A DNA stretch of 64,000 bases from Oceanobacillus neutriphilus (GTDB taxonomy: Bacteria; Bacillota; Bacilli; Bacillales; Amphibacillaceae): positions 62,001-126,000 of the forward strand of contig NZ_BMLW01000010.1 in the NCBI RefSeq assembly GCF_014645515.1, read 5' to 3'. Each line of letters starts with the position of its first letter. The first letter of the stretch is position 1. A program made the position numbers and the translations under genes. The notes beneath the pieces were generated by a model. The model was not told the origin of the DNA, searched no databases, and saw only the letters and a program-made list of their open reading frames with translations. Of this stretch, positions 14,698-23,567 are shown in pieces.

Positions 14698-15156
14698 TTG
14701 GCGCACATATCAGAAACAACAGGAAAGTATTCACAGATAATCGCCAAAGCTGCGCTAATCGCTTCCGGCTGGGAAGTGGCGGAAACGGAGACTGACGAAA
14801 GTTACGACTTCGTTATCCGCGACCCGTTAAGCCGTGCATGGCTGACAGCTCAATGTAAAACGGTACGAAAACGAAGCGATAGAGAAGGGCAGCTCGTTGT
14901 TTACGCAAAGAACGGCAAAGGGGACGCATATTCCCCCGATGACATTGACTTTATAGTTGGTGTACTTTGCGAAAATGGAGAAACGCCCAGAGTATTCATG
15001 TTCCGCAATACCGGACTTAAAGAGTATTGGCGAACAGAGGCAGGCGCAAGCCGCGATTGGATTGAAATGTCCATCGCATTAGATCGGGATTTGCTCTTAG
15101 ATGGAGCGGTAAGCGAGTCGGAAGAAGAACCTAAAATTATCGAGGAGGGCGTTTAA
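14698..15156 (+). CDS. PD-(D/E)XK nuclease superfamily protein
   Basis: Small nuclease-like protein of 152 residues. GKYSQIIAKAALIASGWEV is followed by the acidic YDFVIRDP and then WLTAQCKTVRKR. This gives the E..D..(D/E)xK-like layout of PD-(D/E)XK endonucleases, with QCK as the last motif. Such proteins cut or resolve DNA branches during phage replication. The start is TTG 14698 after GGAAGGAGA. The C-terminus is acidic. Catalytic activity is inferred from motifs only. Confidence 0.6.
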   Translation: MAHISETTGKYSQIIAKAALIASGWEVAETETDESYDFVIRDPLSRAWLTAQCKTVRKRSDREGQLVVYAKNGKGDAYSPDDIDFIVGVLCENGETPRVFMFRNTGLKEYWRTEAGASRDWIEMSIALDRDLLLDGAVSESEEEPKIIEEGV

Positions 15157-15159
15157 TAT

Positions 15160-17439
15160 ATGGCGAAATTAACGAATGTTAAAACGTTAGAAATGGTCGG
15201 CGGTACAGTAACGAAGATTGAATATGAAGGGGAACTTTACGAAAAGGTTTCTGCTGGAGAAGCGGATCAGATTGGCGATATAGTAGCGGGAAAAATTCCT
15301 ATAACTGCGAGCGAATTAAGTTTCTTTGAAGTAATCGGAATTAACGATACCGTCGAACATAAAGGAACTGGAATGTTCTACGACGAAGACGGCGACTATA
15401 ACGGAATGCTTAGATACGATACCTTCCGCAAAGTAGACACATCCCTTTCTGGACTAAAGAAAGTGGACGCTCCTATCGTAGGCGGAAAAGTAATATTCGC
15501 AGGAAAATATTTCGATGTAACCGCTGGGAAGGTTTACGAGATAATCAGGACTAAAGACAGCGACAGCTTTACTATTATCGATGATGTAGGCGACTATAAC
15601 GCTTTTTCATCGAGATATGCCGCAGTAACCTTCTACGTGAAAGCAGCAGAACAGACCTCTTCCCGTTTAGAAGCGACCTCTGGAACGAAAACCGGAGATA
15701 CAGTCGAAATGACTTCGGATTGCCTATACGGAGATTATCACGAAGGAGAACAGTTTGTCGTAAAAGATGACGGTGACGGAGAAGTTTATATCGACGATAA
15801 CGATGGCGACGCAAGGTATATCGACGGACACTCTCATCTTAAATATAAAATCGTAGGATTAGCGGAAGAAAATACAGACGAGGAGGATGCGCCTATGTCA
15901 GCGCCTTTATTCGCAAAGGTTAACCGTCCGAATAACGAGCCTATCGTCGGAGATTTCGTAGAGTTTGACTTGTCGGATTATAGAGAGACGTATTTTACGG
16001 AAGGAAAGTCGTACGAGGTAGTCTTGGATAGTGTGTTCGATTTGAGCGTGGTTGACGACGAGGGCGACAATCTTGACGTATTTAACCATATGCGCCCTAT
16101 TAAAGCAATCTTCGTTAAATATACGAAACCCCAAGCGGAACAAAAGGCGAAGATAGGCGATAAGGTTCTGATTGTCGACGAAGACTTTATTCATTCCGGA
16201 TATGGAAATGGCGACATTGTAACGGTTAAACACGTCGACTCTGATGGTGATATTCACGGAGTAGGTACAGGCTTCATTGCTGCGGAGGAATTTATCGTAC
16301 TTACTGACGCACAATCAGGCGATTCAGAAGGCGAAAAAGAAAAAGGGTACATTCCACAAGAGGGCGACATCGTTGTTATTACCGGAAATACGAACGGTAG
16401 CCGGAATAAAATCGGAGACATCGGAAAGGTTGGCGAAATAGACATACACGACGCGAGAGTTTTTGTTGCGGGAAGACCTACTATGGCTAACTGGACGCTA
16501 TTTGACGAAATGCGCCCGGCTACAGATGAAGAGAAAGCGAAATATCTTGGCAGAACAGAAGAAGTTGCGTCAGCTCAAAGCGAAGAAAATTCATCACCTT
16601 ACGGAGAAATCAGCGTAGGAGATAAGGTTAAGGTTGTAGTTGCGGACGGTGAAGAATCGGAGCATGGCTGGGGCAGAGTTAATAACGGAGATATTGGCGT
16701 AGTTACTGATGCGGATTTTTTAGGGTCTATTAGAGTAGATTTCCCGAATCAAAAAAATTGGTACGCAGAAGAATCCGAGCTTATCAAGGTTGCGGATAAC
16801 GGCGACTTACTTCCGGGAACGTTCTTCCGAGTTAATCAAGGGTTTTTAGAAGGAACTATCGCTGAAATTACGGGACGTCGAGAGCATTGCGACGATTGCG
16901 GATACGGAACAGCTTATGACCATACGAACGACTCTGGGTGGTTAGGTACGGAACAGTTCGACGTATTGCCGAAAGAAGAGGCGAAAAAGCACGTTGATGT
17001 TGCGGAGAAGGACGACGAAGCGGAAGAGCTGATTCCAGCGGATGAAATTCCAATCGGGACAATCGTCAAAGTTATACAGGAAGGAAATGGACATTACGGC
17101 GAGACTTTACGAGTTACTAAAAATGATGGTAGCGGAATTTTCCCTTACTACACAGAGAAATTGGACGGCGGATTCGCTGATGTATACGACAAGGAGCATT
17201 TAGAGATTGTCGAAGAGCCTGCGCAAGAAGAAAAAATCGAAGTAGGCGACCTCGTTAAAGTTATCCAATCTCCCGCAGCGCTTCCGGAAGGATCGCACTT
17301 TATCGTTAAAGATGTTAACGAAAAGGGATACGTATATAGCACCTTCAAAGACGGTACGACGAGGTTTGGAGGGTACGTCTACATGCGTCCAAGTAGTCAG
17401 CTAAAACTTATCGCAAAGGCTGACGATTTATATGCGTAA
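15160..17439 (+). CDS. Large protein of tandem SH3-like modules (759 aa)
   Basis: The protein consists of about nine or ten repeats of roughly 55-65 residues. Each begins near a GDxVxV turn (IGDIVAG, TGDTVEM, VGDFVEF, IGDKVLI, EGDIVVI, VGDKVKV, PGTFFRV, IGTIVKV, VGDLVKV) and continues with acidic beta strands. This pattern suggests a string of KOW/SH3-like barrels. The N-terminal block VTKIEYEGELYEKV recurs in the protein at 17705. The whole chain is acidic, without a signal peptide. ATG 15160 follows GAGGAGGGCG. I know no named family of this size and composition. A DNA-mimic, scaffold or anti-host role is speculation. Confidence 0.75.
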   Translation: MAKLTNVKTLEMVGGTVTKIEYEGELYEKVSAGEADQIGDIVAGKIPITASELSFFEVIGINDTVEHKGTGMFYDEDGDYNGMLRYDTFRKVDTSLSGLKKVDAPIVGGKVIFAGKYFDVTAGKVYEIIRTKDSDSFTIIDDVGDYNAFSSRYAAVTFYVKAAEQTSSRLEATSGTKTGDTVEMTSDCLYGDYHEGEQFVVKDDGDGEVYIDDNDGDARYIDGHSHLKYKIVGLAEENTDEEDAPMSAPLFAKVNRPNNEPIVGDFVEFDLSDYRETYFTEGKSYEVVLDSVFDLSVVDDEGDNLDVFNHMRPIKAIFVKYTKPQAEQKAKIGDKVLIVDEDFIHSGYGNGDIVTVKHVDSDGDIHGVGTGFIAAEEFIVLTDAQSGDSEGEKEKGYIPQEGDIVVITGNTNGSRNKIGDIGKVGEIDIHDARVFVAGRPTMANWTLFDEMRPATDEEKAKYLGRTEEVASAQSEENSSPYGEISVGDKVKVVVADGEESEHGWGRVNNGDIGVVTDADFLGSIRVDFPNQKNWYAEESELIKVADNGDLLPGTFFRVNQGFLEGTIAEITGRREHCDDCGYGTAYDHTNDSGWLGTEQFDVLPKEEAKKHVDVAEKDDEAEELIPADEIPIGTIVKVIQEGNGHYGETLRVTKNDGSGIFPYYTEKLDGGFADVYDKEHLEIVEEPAQEEKIEVGDLVKVIQSPAALPEGSHFIVKDVNEKGYVYSTFKDGTTRFGGYVYMRPSSQLKLIAKADDLYA

Positions 17440-17704
17440 AGAAGACGAAATAATAAGCGGAGAATACGGAACGCATCCGATGGATAAATACGATTCACAA
17501 GCGCAGGCTCCCGATTACTCGGGGTTTGCTTGCGCACAATGTATGCGGGATATTCAAGTCGGAGAAGAGGTATGGCGGGCGGACTTTGTAGACTTCGAAG
17601 TTTACGTCGATTCGGTCGGATGCTTGGCGATGCTTACAGCGAAATATGAGGCGGACATTGACGATTTCAATTTTACGATTATAGATGGAACGGAGGCGGA
17701 TTGA
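17432..17704 (+). CDS. Hypothetical protein with CxxC motif (90 aa)
   Basis: Short acidic protein with FACAQCMRDIQVGEEVW in the middle and a later Cys in VGCLAM, so a zinc ribbon is possible. ATG 17432 overlaps the end of the large repeat protein by eight bases, indicating co-translation. Its stop immediately precedes the next ATG. Confidence 0.6.
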   Translation: MRKEDEIISGEYGTHPMDKYDSQAQAPDYSGFACAQCMRDIQVGEEVWRADFVDFEVYVDSVGCLAMLTAKYEADIDDFNFTIIDGTEAD

Positions 17705-18346
17705 ATGAGTGAAGTTGCTAACGTAAGAGAAGTTGAAATCCTTGATATGGAGGACGGAAAAGTAACGAAAGTTGAAATCGCAGGTTTTGACGGAGAGTTC
17801 GTAAAGGTTTCCGAAGAATCCGACGAGGAAGTAGTGATCGAAGAGGATATTGCGGAAGTGATTCAGCCGAAAGACACCGTACTGTTTGATGACGGTACGG
17901 AGGTACGGTTACTTTCCGGAGGCGGTGACTGGCCTCTTTACGGATATGAGGACGGGGAATCTTATCAAGTGGATTCTGACGGAAGCTGGGGGCCTCACGA
18001 TCCCACTAAAGTCGTTCGGATAGTAGGCGCAAATGTCAACGGATGGGGCTTCGCAAAACCGGAACAGCTCGAAGTTGTTGAAAATAAGGACTACGCCGGA
18101 AATGATTGTAACGGAACTGCGCTATATGTAGGCGATTATGTAGTCGGAATTTCATCCCGATATGGAGTTACAAGCGAAGCGATGTTACTTGGCGAGATTG
18201 AAGAAGGGGAGGACTACGATGGAGATATTTTCGTGACTGTTATCGCTCACGAAAAACCGGAAGAAGCTAATTATGACATTAGCTTTCCTGTGAAGTCGAA
18301 GTATTTCCGTAAAGCAACCGCAGAAGAAATCGCAATGCATTCGTGA
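17705..18346 (+). CDS. SH3-like module protein, paralogue of the 15160 gene product
   Basis: A 213-residue acidic protein. Its start (VEILDMEDGKVTKVEIAGF) mirrors the N-terminus of the 759-residue protein. It then has two or three of the same modules (IQPKDTVLF, LYVGDYVVGI). ATG 17705 lies one base after the upstream stop. The two genes look like products of duplication, one expanded by repeat gain. Function unknown. Confidence 0.65.
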   Translation: MSEVANVREVEILDMEDGKVTKVEIAGFDGEFVKVSEESDEEVVIEEDIAEVIQPKDTVLFDDGTEVRLLSGGGDWPLYGYEDGESYQVDSDGSWGPHDPTKVVRIVGANVNGWGFAKPEQLEVVENKDYAGNDCNGTALYVGDYVVGISSRYGVTSEAMLLGEIEEGEDYDGDIFVTVIAHEKPEEANYDISFPVKSKYFRKATAEEIAMHS

Positions 18347-18389
18347 AAATATCCGGAACAATTCTAAAGCTGAAAGGAGGGCGGAGCTA

Positions 18390-20657
18390 TTGACGCTAGA
18401 AATAGGCGAGATAAAGCTAAAAGGCGGGGATGCTTCTCCCGCCAAAGCTAAGGTACAGGAGGCGGAAAAACGGAAGCAATCCGCAACAGAAACGCTGGAG
18501 GAAGCGTGGGAGCGAATCCTCTCCTCCAAAGGCGTTCAAACCAACGCTTCAAAACTTCGGAGGCTGACGGAAGTCAGAGACGCCATGCTTGCCGGAGAGA
18601 TTGGTCGAGAGCCAGTTCCGGAAGGGAAAAAGCAAGGAAAGTTTTCCGCAGCAGAGGCGGAGCGCTTATGGCAAGTCGTTAATGAACGGAATAGAGAGCG
18701 TAAGCTTCAAGAAATGGTCGATAATACTCCGGAGAATTACGAGCTAATTACGGACGTACTTCGCTTCCATAAGCTTATTAATCTCCTTGAATCCGAGCCA
18801 ATAGTCGCAATTGATACGGAGACTACTGGAGTCGATGTCTACACCGACGAAATGGTTGGATTATCCATTACGCTTCCTAACGCCGACTGGCATATTTATA
18901 TTCCGTTTGGACATGACGAAGGTGTGCAGTTAAATCGAGATTATGTCATCGAAGGATTACGTGATTTCTTGTATTCCGAATCTATCGGAAAGGTTCTCCA
19001 TAACGCCATGTTTGATATAGCGATGTTTAGACGGCATGGATACGACCTAAAAGGCGTTGCATGGGATACTATGACCGCCATGCATATTCTTAACGAAAAT
19101 GAACCTTCGTTTAAGTTGAAGGATTTAGCGCCGAGGTATTTAGGAGTAGAATCAGACACCTTCGACGAGTTATTCAAAGGAAAATTGTTCTCGGAGATTC
19201 CGTTAGATATAGCGTTAGTTTATGCAGCAAAAGATACGCATTTAACGTGGGATTTATACGAGTTCCAGCTTAGACACCTCGAAAAGATGCCGTCTATCCT
19301 CGAATACTACCGAGAGGTCGAAGTTCCGATACTCTACGTCATTGTAGACTTGGAGGCTAACGGATATATCCTCGACTTGGATTTCGCAGAGGAGTACGGA
19401 CAGAAGTTGCACGATCGAGCAGAGGAGTTACGGACGGAATTAATCGAAATTTTAACGCCTTATCATGAAGGAGAACTCGTTCTTAACCTCAATTCTCCAG
19501 CGCAGATGAAGCCTGCCTTATCCGCCTGTATTGGCGTGAATCTACCGAATATGGACGCTAAAAAGACGTTAAAACCTCTGCGAGATAAGTACCCAATTAT
19601 CGACAAGCTGCTCGAATATAAGACAGTTACGAAGTTGTCCGGAACTTATATCGATACCCTTCCTACGAAGCAGAATCCGACAACTAAACGCTGGCACTCT
19701 CGGTTCAATCCGATGGGGACGGTAACGGGACGATTTAGCTCTGGTAAGGACGAAGAAAACGAAACCGGACGGGAATTCAACGTACAGAATCAGCCTCCAG
19801 AAGCCCGCCCGATGTTCGTTGCGCCTAAAGGAAAAGTAATCGTAGGTGCGGATTTCAAGGCGCAAGAGATTCGATGTGTTGCTTACATGTCGCAAGAGCC
19901 TGTTCTTATCGAAGCATTTCGAACCGGACGCGATCCTTACGCAATGATGGCAGCGACTTTCTATAAGCGACCTTACGAAGAAGTCTACAAGAATGAGGAT
20001 GGAAGTGACACGCCTGAACGTAAGAAAATGAAAGTGGTATGGCTCGCTACCTTATACGGAATGTCTGATTTTTCACTAGGCGATACGCTCGGAATTAGCC
20101 GGAAGGAAGCGACGGAATTTAAGGAAGAGATATTCGGAAGTATGCCGAAGTTAAACGCTTGGCTGAAAGAGAATGAGGACTTTGTTCGGAAATACGGATT
20201 TGTTTGGGCGGATAAGAAGGCGAGAAAGCGCCGGTTGCCTGACGCGAAGCTAAGAAAAAAGCGTATCCCTTACGGAAAATGGAACGACCCTGCATATAAG
20301 GAACAACGGATGCATAACGCCAGCATTAATCGAGCAATGCGCCAAGCTACTAACGCTAGGGTACAAGGTAGCTCGTCCATACAAACGAAAGTGACGATGG
20401 TAAAGGCGCATGAGTATTGTCAAACACGAGAAGGTTGGGCGCTCTGGGGAACGGTACACGACGAATTGTTGTTCGAAATTCCCGAAGACTTTACGCAAGA
20501 AGACTTAAAAGCTATCGAAAATTTAATGCTCTACGCTTATCCGTGGGGCGATTCCGTACCGAACGGAACAGATTTAGAGATTATGACGAAGTGGGGGCAA
20601 GGGGTTCCGCCGGAAGCGTGGGACTTTGAGCGTCACCAACCGAAGGAGGCTGTGTAG
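18390..20657 (+). CDS. Family A DNA polymerase with 3'-5' exonuclease
   Basis: A 755-residue replicative polymerase of the Pol I family. Residues 1-110 are a charged extension without 5' nuclease motifs. The exonuclease domain shows IDTETTG (141-147), LHNAMFDIAMF and YAAKDTHLTWDLY. Polymerase motif A is GADFKAQEIR (about 486-495), motif B is KMKVVWLATLYG (about 545-556) and motif C is VHDE (about 689). All catalytic acids are present. The start TTG 18390 follows AAAGGAGGGCGG. Together with the phage helicase, primase and SSB-like protein it makes replication largely independent of host Pol III. Confidence 0.95.
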   Translation: MTLEIGEIKLKGGDASPAKAKVQEAEKRKQSATETLEEAWERILSSKGVQTNASKLRRLTEVRDAMLAGEIGREPVPEGKKQGKFSAAEAERLWQVVNERNRERKLQEMVDNTPENYELITDVLRFHKLINLLESEPIVAIDTETTGVDVYTDEMVGLSITLPNADWHIYIPFGHDEGVQLNRDYVIEGLRDFLYSESIGKVLHNAMFDIAMFRRHGYDLKGVAWDTMTAMHILNENEPSFKLKDLAPRYLGVESDTFDELFKGKLFSEIPLDIALVYAAKDTHLTWDLYEFQLRHLEKMPSILEYYREVEVPILYVIVDLEANGYILDLDFAEEYGQKLHDRAEELRTELIEILTPYHEGELVLNLNSPAQMKPALSACIGVNLPNMDAKKTLKPLRDKYPIIDKLLEYKTVTKLSGTYIDTLPTKQNPTTKRWHSRFNPMGTVTGRFSSGKDEENETGREFNVQNQPPEARPMFVAPKGKVIVGADFKAQEIRCVAYMSQEPVLIEAFRTGRDPYAMMAATFYKRPYEEVYKNEDGSDTPERKKMKVVWLATLYGMSDFSLGDTLGISRKEATEFKEEIFGSMPKLNAWLKENEDFVRKYGFVWADKKARKRRLPDAKLRKKRIPYGKWNDPAYKEQRMHNASINRAMRQATNARVQGSSSIQTKVTMVKAHEYCQTREGWALWGTVHDELLFEIPEDFTQEDLKAIENLMLYAYPWGDSVPNGTDLEIMTKWGQGVPPEAWDFERHQPKEAV

Positions 20658-21011
20658 ATGGTCGATATATTTTTAGTAATATTTGGAGCGTGTGCTGTTA
20701 TATGCTTGGTTCTTCTGGCTGCGTCTTTAATTGCGGACTCCCCTCGAAGTAAGAAGTCACTAAAAGAACGTTTAGCAGAAGTTGAGGAGGAGAACGAGCA
20801 ACTCAAACGAAAACTTCACGAAGGTGGAACCGAAGTGGTTGTTCAGTTTAAGACTGGAGACTGTATTACTTACGAGGGAGTGTATTACACCATAAAAGGT
20901 ACGGAATATGTCGTTCTAAAGGATTACGACGATAAGGCAATCGCAATTATAAGCCGAATGGAATTATCGCACATTAGCTCTATTAGCGCAATCAAGGAGG
21001 CGACAGAATGA
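20658..21011 (+). CDS. Membrane-anchored coiled-coil protein (117 aa)
   Basis: One N-terminal transmembrane helix (residues 4-26), a basic segment, then a coiled coil (LKERLAEVEEENEQLKRKL) and a small beta-rich end. ATG 20658 sits directly after the polymerase stop, with AAGGAGG in its 3' end. It might tether replication or other phage proteins at the membrane, but this is guesswork. Confidence 0.65.
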   Translation: MVDIFLVIFGACAVICLVLLAASLIADSPRSKKSLKERLAEVEEENEQLKRKLHEGGTEVVVQFKTGDCITYEGVYYTIKGTEYVVLKDYDDKAIAIISRMELSHISSISAIKEATE

Positions 21012-21292
21012 AAATCGTAGAAACGCACGACATACACGAAAACGACGGCTACGAGGATAGCGGAAAAGGCTCGCTGACTATCAAGGTATACAATAGCGAG
21101 GGAGATAAAGTAGCATCCGCATGGGTAGCTGCGGGAGAACCGGAAGACGCCGTTTTCTTCCGCGACTTATACGGAGCTTACGGAATTATTGACGTTGTCA
21201 AAGCCGCATATCAAGCGGGCAAGGATGGCGAAGACGTAGAATTCGAATTCATTGACGAGCAAGCTCCGGAGCCTTCCCCTATCGCGAGGTAA
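21008..21292 (+). CDS. Hypothetical acidic protein (94 aa)
   Basis: ATG 21008 overlaps the previous stop by four bases (ATGA). The 94 residues are acidic with no cysteine. They carry a beta part (GSLTIKVYNSEGDKVASAWV) and a helix with AAYQAGKDGED. Unrecognised. Confidence 0.6.
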   Translation: MKIVETHDIHENDGYEDSGKGSLTIKVYNSEGDKVASAWVAAGEPEDAVFFRDLYGAYGIIDVVKAAYQAGKDGEDVEFEFIDEQAPEPSPIAR

Positions 21293-21329
21293 CGCAGACA
21301 ATTTACGTGCAGAAAGGGAGCGATGATTA

Positions 21330-21584
21330 ATGCGAAAAGTAGGCGAAGAAAAGCAGCCGGAAATAGATTTACAGCGGAAAATAACCGTTGAAATAACGCT
21401 ACAAGAAATACTGATAGCGAAAGCGGCAATGGGAACGACTTCTGATTGCGAGGTCGGCTCTCATCTAAATAAATTTTACGAACAGTTAGGCGGAGAATCC
21501 CTAATTCCGAACGTTGACGGGATGGACGTTTACGATGATTTAACCGCTCTTTTAGAAAACGAAGGCGTAAAGGAGGACGATTAA
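21330..21584 (+). CDS. Hypothetical phage protein (84 aa)
   Basis: Small acidic protein (LQRKITVEITLQEILIAKAA), unrecognised. ATG 21330 follows AAAGGGAG. The stop is adjacent to the TTG start of the exonuclease gene, and AAAGGAGG for that gene lies in this 3' end. Confidence 0.6.
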   Translation: MRKVGEEKQPEIDLQRKITVEITLQEILIAKAAMGTTSDCEVGSHLNKFYEQLGGESLIPNVDGMDVYDDLTALLENEGVKEDD

Positions 21585-22625
21585 TTGACCGAAACCATTA
21601 TAACCGGAGGCGCAGCGCTTGAGGCGTTAGCCCCTTCCGAAAACAGCTACGCAGACCAATTCGAAAAGATGCTCGACGATTACCACGGAAAGCCGGAGAT
21701 ATACGACGATAAGCTATCCGCAGACTTCTACCGAATTTTATCCGAAATGATGGCAGCAGATACCCGACCTCGATTCGGAGGGCTTCCGTACTTTTCCCCT
21801 TCGTCAGCAAATGCGTGTCCCCGGTCGCTATACCTCAAGCTTAAGCGGGCGAAAAAAGATAGCCGGAAAGTACAACCGCACCAATCACGATGGCAAAAGC
21901 ACGGGACAGCTATCGGAGAATCGCTACAGAAGGACTTATTCTTCATCGAAAAACACTTCGCAGATGCCCCATTCAAATTTAAGCGCACAAGAAACGGATA
22001 CCCAGCGTTTGAAGAAGCAGCGCAGGCTTGTGTTACCGTAGAAGCTTCCGATTCAAACGGAGAAATCCGCAAGTTTAAACTCTTCGGAAAGCCAGACGGA
22101 ATCCTTGATCATACAAGCGGGGCTACGGTCGGCTTAGAGATTAAGTCGAAGCAAACTACCGCAGCGCAGACCGGACATTATAAGATGCGCGAACCTAAAG
22201 AAGACCATCGGTTGCAGTGCGTCACATACAGCGCTATGTACGGAATTAACGATTTCATTATTACTTACGTTAACGCTTCGAAGAAAGGATGGTTCTTGGA
22301 CGAGGAAACTTACGCCAAGAATCCTGACGTGAGAGCGTTTGACGTAAAGGTAACAGACAGTGACCGTCAAGCTCTACTCGAAAAGTTTGCGGACCTATTA
22401 CGCAGGGTTGACGAGAATGACCCACCGAAGCTTGATCTTAGCAAATTCACGTTTAACAACTTTAAGGAAGCTTGTGCATTGGATTTATCTGCGGAAGAGG
22501 TTAGCGAGTTAGAAAGCGAAGTCCTTGCGGTAGAAGGCTCCAGCAAGCCGAAGTTTATTAAAGACAACTACCGTCAAGCTTTCGAAGAGATTTTATCGCT
22601 AAGGAGCGAATCAAATGGCGGATAA
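21585..22625 (+). CDS. PD-(D/E)XK exonuclease, Cas4/RecB-like
   Basis: A 346-residue nuclease. FSPSSANACPRSLYLK near residue 70 is the start typical of Cas4/RecB-type enzymes. The catalytic core shows GKPDGILD then VGLEIKSK (the D..ExK pair near 167 and 186). The QxxxY motif (LQCVTYSAMYG) follows. There is a single cysteine in the N-terminal CPRS and no later three-Cys cluster, so an iron-sulphur site is not clear. Such nucleases resect or recombine phage DNA. The start is TTG 21585. It overlaps the resolvase gene by 11 bases. Confidence 0.82.
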   Translation: MTETIITGGAALEALAPSENSYADQFEKMLDDYHGKPEIYDDKLSADFYRILSEMMAADTRPRFGGLPYFSPSSANACPRSLYLKLKRAKKDSRKVQPHQSRWQKHGTAIGESLQKDLFFIEKHFADAPFKFKRTRNGYPAFEEAAQACVTVEASDSNGEIRKFKLFGKPDGILDHTSGATVGLEIKSKQTTAAQTGHYKMREPKEDHRLQCVTYSAMYGINDFIITYVNASKKGWFLDEETYAKNPDVRAFDVKVTDSDRQALLEKFADLLRRVDENDPPKLDLSKFTFNNFKEACALDLSAEEVSELESEVLAVEGSSKPKFIKDNYRQAFEEILSLRSESNGG

Positions 22626-23136
22626 AAAAGCGATTATCCTCGGATTGGATTTATCCCTCGCTTGCCCCGGATTCGCACTCGTAGAAATCACGAAAGGAAA
22701 GGCGAAAATCCTCGCAGTTTCTCACGTTAAAACAAACGCCAAACACGACTATGCCGTCCGAGGCAGAGTCATCGAATCCAAGCTCCGAACTTTCCTTGCG
22801 GAAAATAAAGGCGAAAGGGTAACGTACGTCTGCCGGGAAAAGTACGCAGGGAAATTCGGACATCACTCGATATTTACGGCACACGCCGCAGCAGATAGGG
22901 CGCTTCATGACTTCGGGTTACTTCCGGATTCGTGCAAACCTATCGCCCAGCAGTCGGTTAAGAAAACGGTTGTCGGTAAGGGGCGAGCAGAAAAGCCCGA
23001 AGTCGAGGAAGCTGTTCGGAAAATCACCGGATATACTGGCGAGCTTGGTGGAGCGGATAGCGATGAATCTGACGCTACGGCAGTAGCCTTGGCGTTTGCA
23101 ATAAATGAAGGATTGATAACGAAGGAGGACGAATAG
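22615..23136 (+). CDS. RuvC-like Holliday junction resolvase
   Basis: A 173-residue RNase H-fold nuclease. LGLDLSLACPGFALVEI gives the first catalytic Asp and CREKYAG a Glu. The C-terminal DSDESDATAVALA supplies the last Asp residues. The fold matches RuvC-type resolvases of phages, which resolve branched replication or packaging intermediates. ATG 22615 lies inside the exonuclease end with AAGGAGCG upstream, so the pair is probably coupled. Confidence 0.8.
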   Translation: MADKKAIILGLDLSLACPGFALVEITKGKAKILAVSHVKTNAKHDYAVRGRVIESKLRTFLAENKGERVTYVCREKYAGKFGHHSIFTAHAAADRALHDFGLLPDSCKPIAQQSVKKTVVGKGRAEKPEVEEAVRKITGYTGELGGADSDESDATAVALAFAINEGLITKEDE

Positions 23137-23370
23137 ATGATGAAATTTTTACAAGGACTATTAATGTTATTTGTACTAGCGCTAGTTTTAATTGTAGTCG
23201 GATATTTTTTCGGGATGGTTTTTGCAATCATCCCGGGAATCAATGCGTTTCTTACTGGAGTGCCGTTCTTAACCCCGGATATGCTGCCGACGATATTCGC
23301 CTGGTTAACGCTGTTAGGAGTTATCGGTTACGCGTTCCTAATTGCAGGCGTTAAAGGGGATGAAAAGTAA
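23137..23370 (+). CDS. Two-span membrane protein (77 aa)
   Basis: Two hydrophobic helices (about residues 5-29 and 48-71) separated by a short loop with FLTGVPFLTPDMLP. ATG 23137 (or 23140) follows AAGGAGGACG. The stop overlaps the next ATG by one base. Function unknown. Confidence 0.65.
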   Translation: MMKFLQGLLMLFVLALVLIVVGYFFGMVFAIIPGINAFLTGVPFLTPDMLPTIFAWLTLLGVIGYAFLIAGVKGDEK

Positions 23371-23567
23371 TGACGCAAGGAATTTCGCTAATAATCGATT
23401 TACAAAAAGTACGGGACGATTACGAACAGGAATTGCGAGAGCTACGTAATGACCGTCGAAAAAGCTTGGAGCAAAAGTCTCGGTTAGACGCCGAAGAGAT
23501 TGAGCTATTGTTAAAAATGCGGAGGATTGACGCAGACCTTTCAGCACTAAAAAAGGAGGACGCATAA
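23370..23567 (+). CDS. Coiled-coil protein (65 aa)
   Basis: Almost entirely charged heptads (VRDDYEQELRELRNDRRKSL and beyond). ATG 23370 overlaps the previous stop. The 3' end carries the AAAAGGAGG used by the RNR gene. Unrecognised. Confidence 0.55.
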   Translation: MTQGISLIIDLQKVRDDYEQELRELRNDRRKSLEQKSRLDAEEIELLLKMRRIDADLSALKKEDA

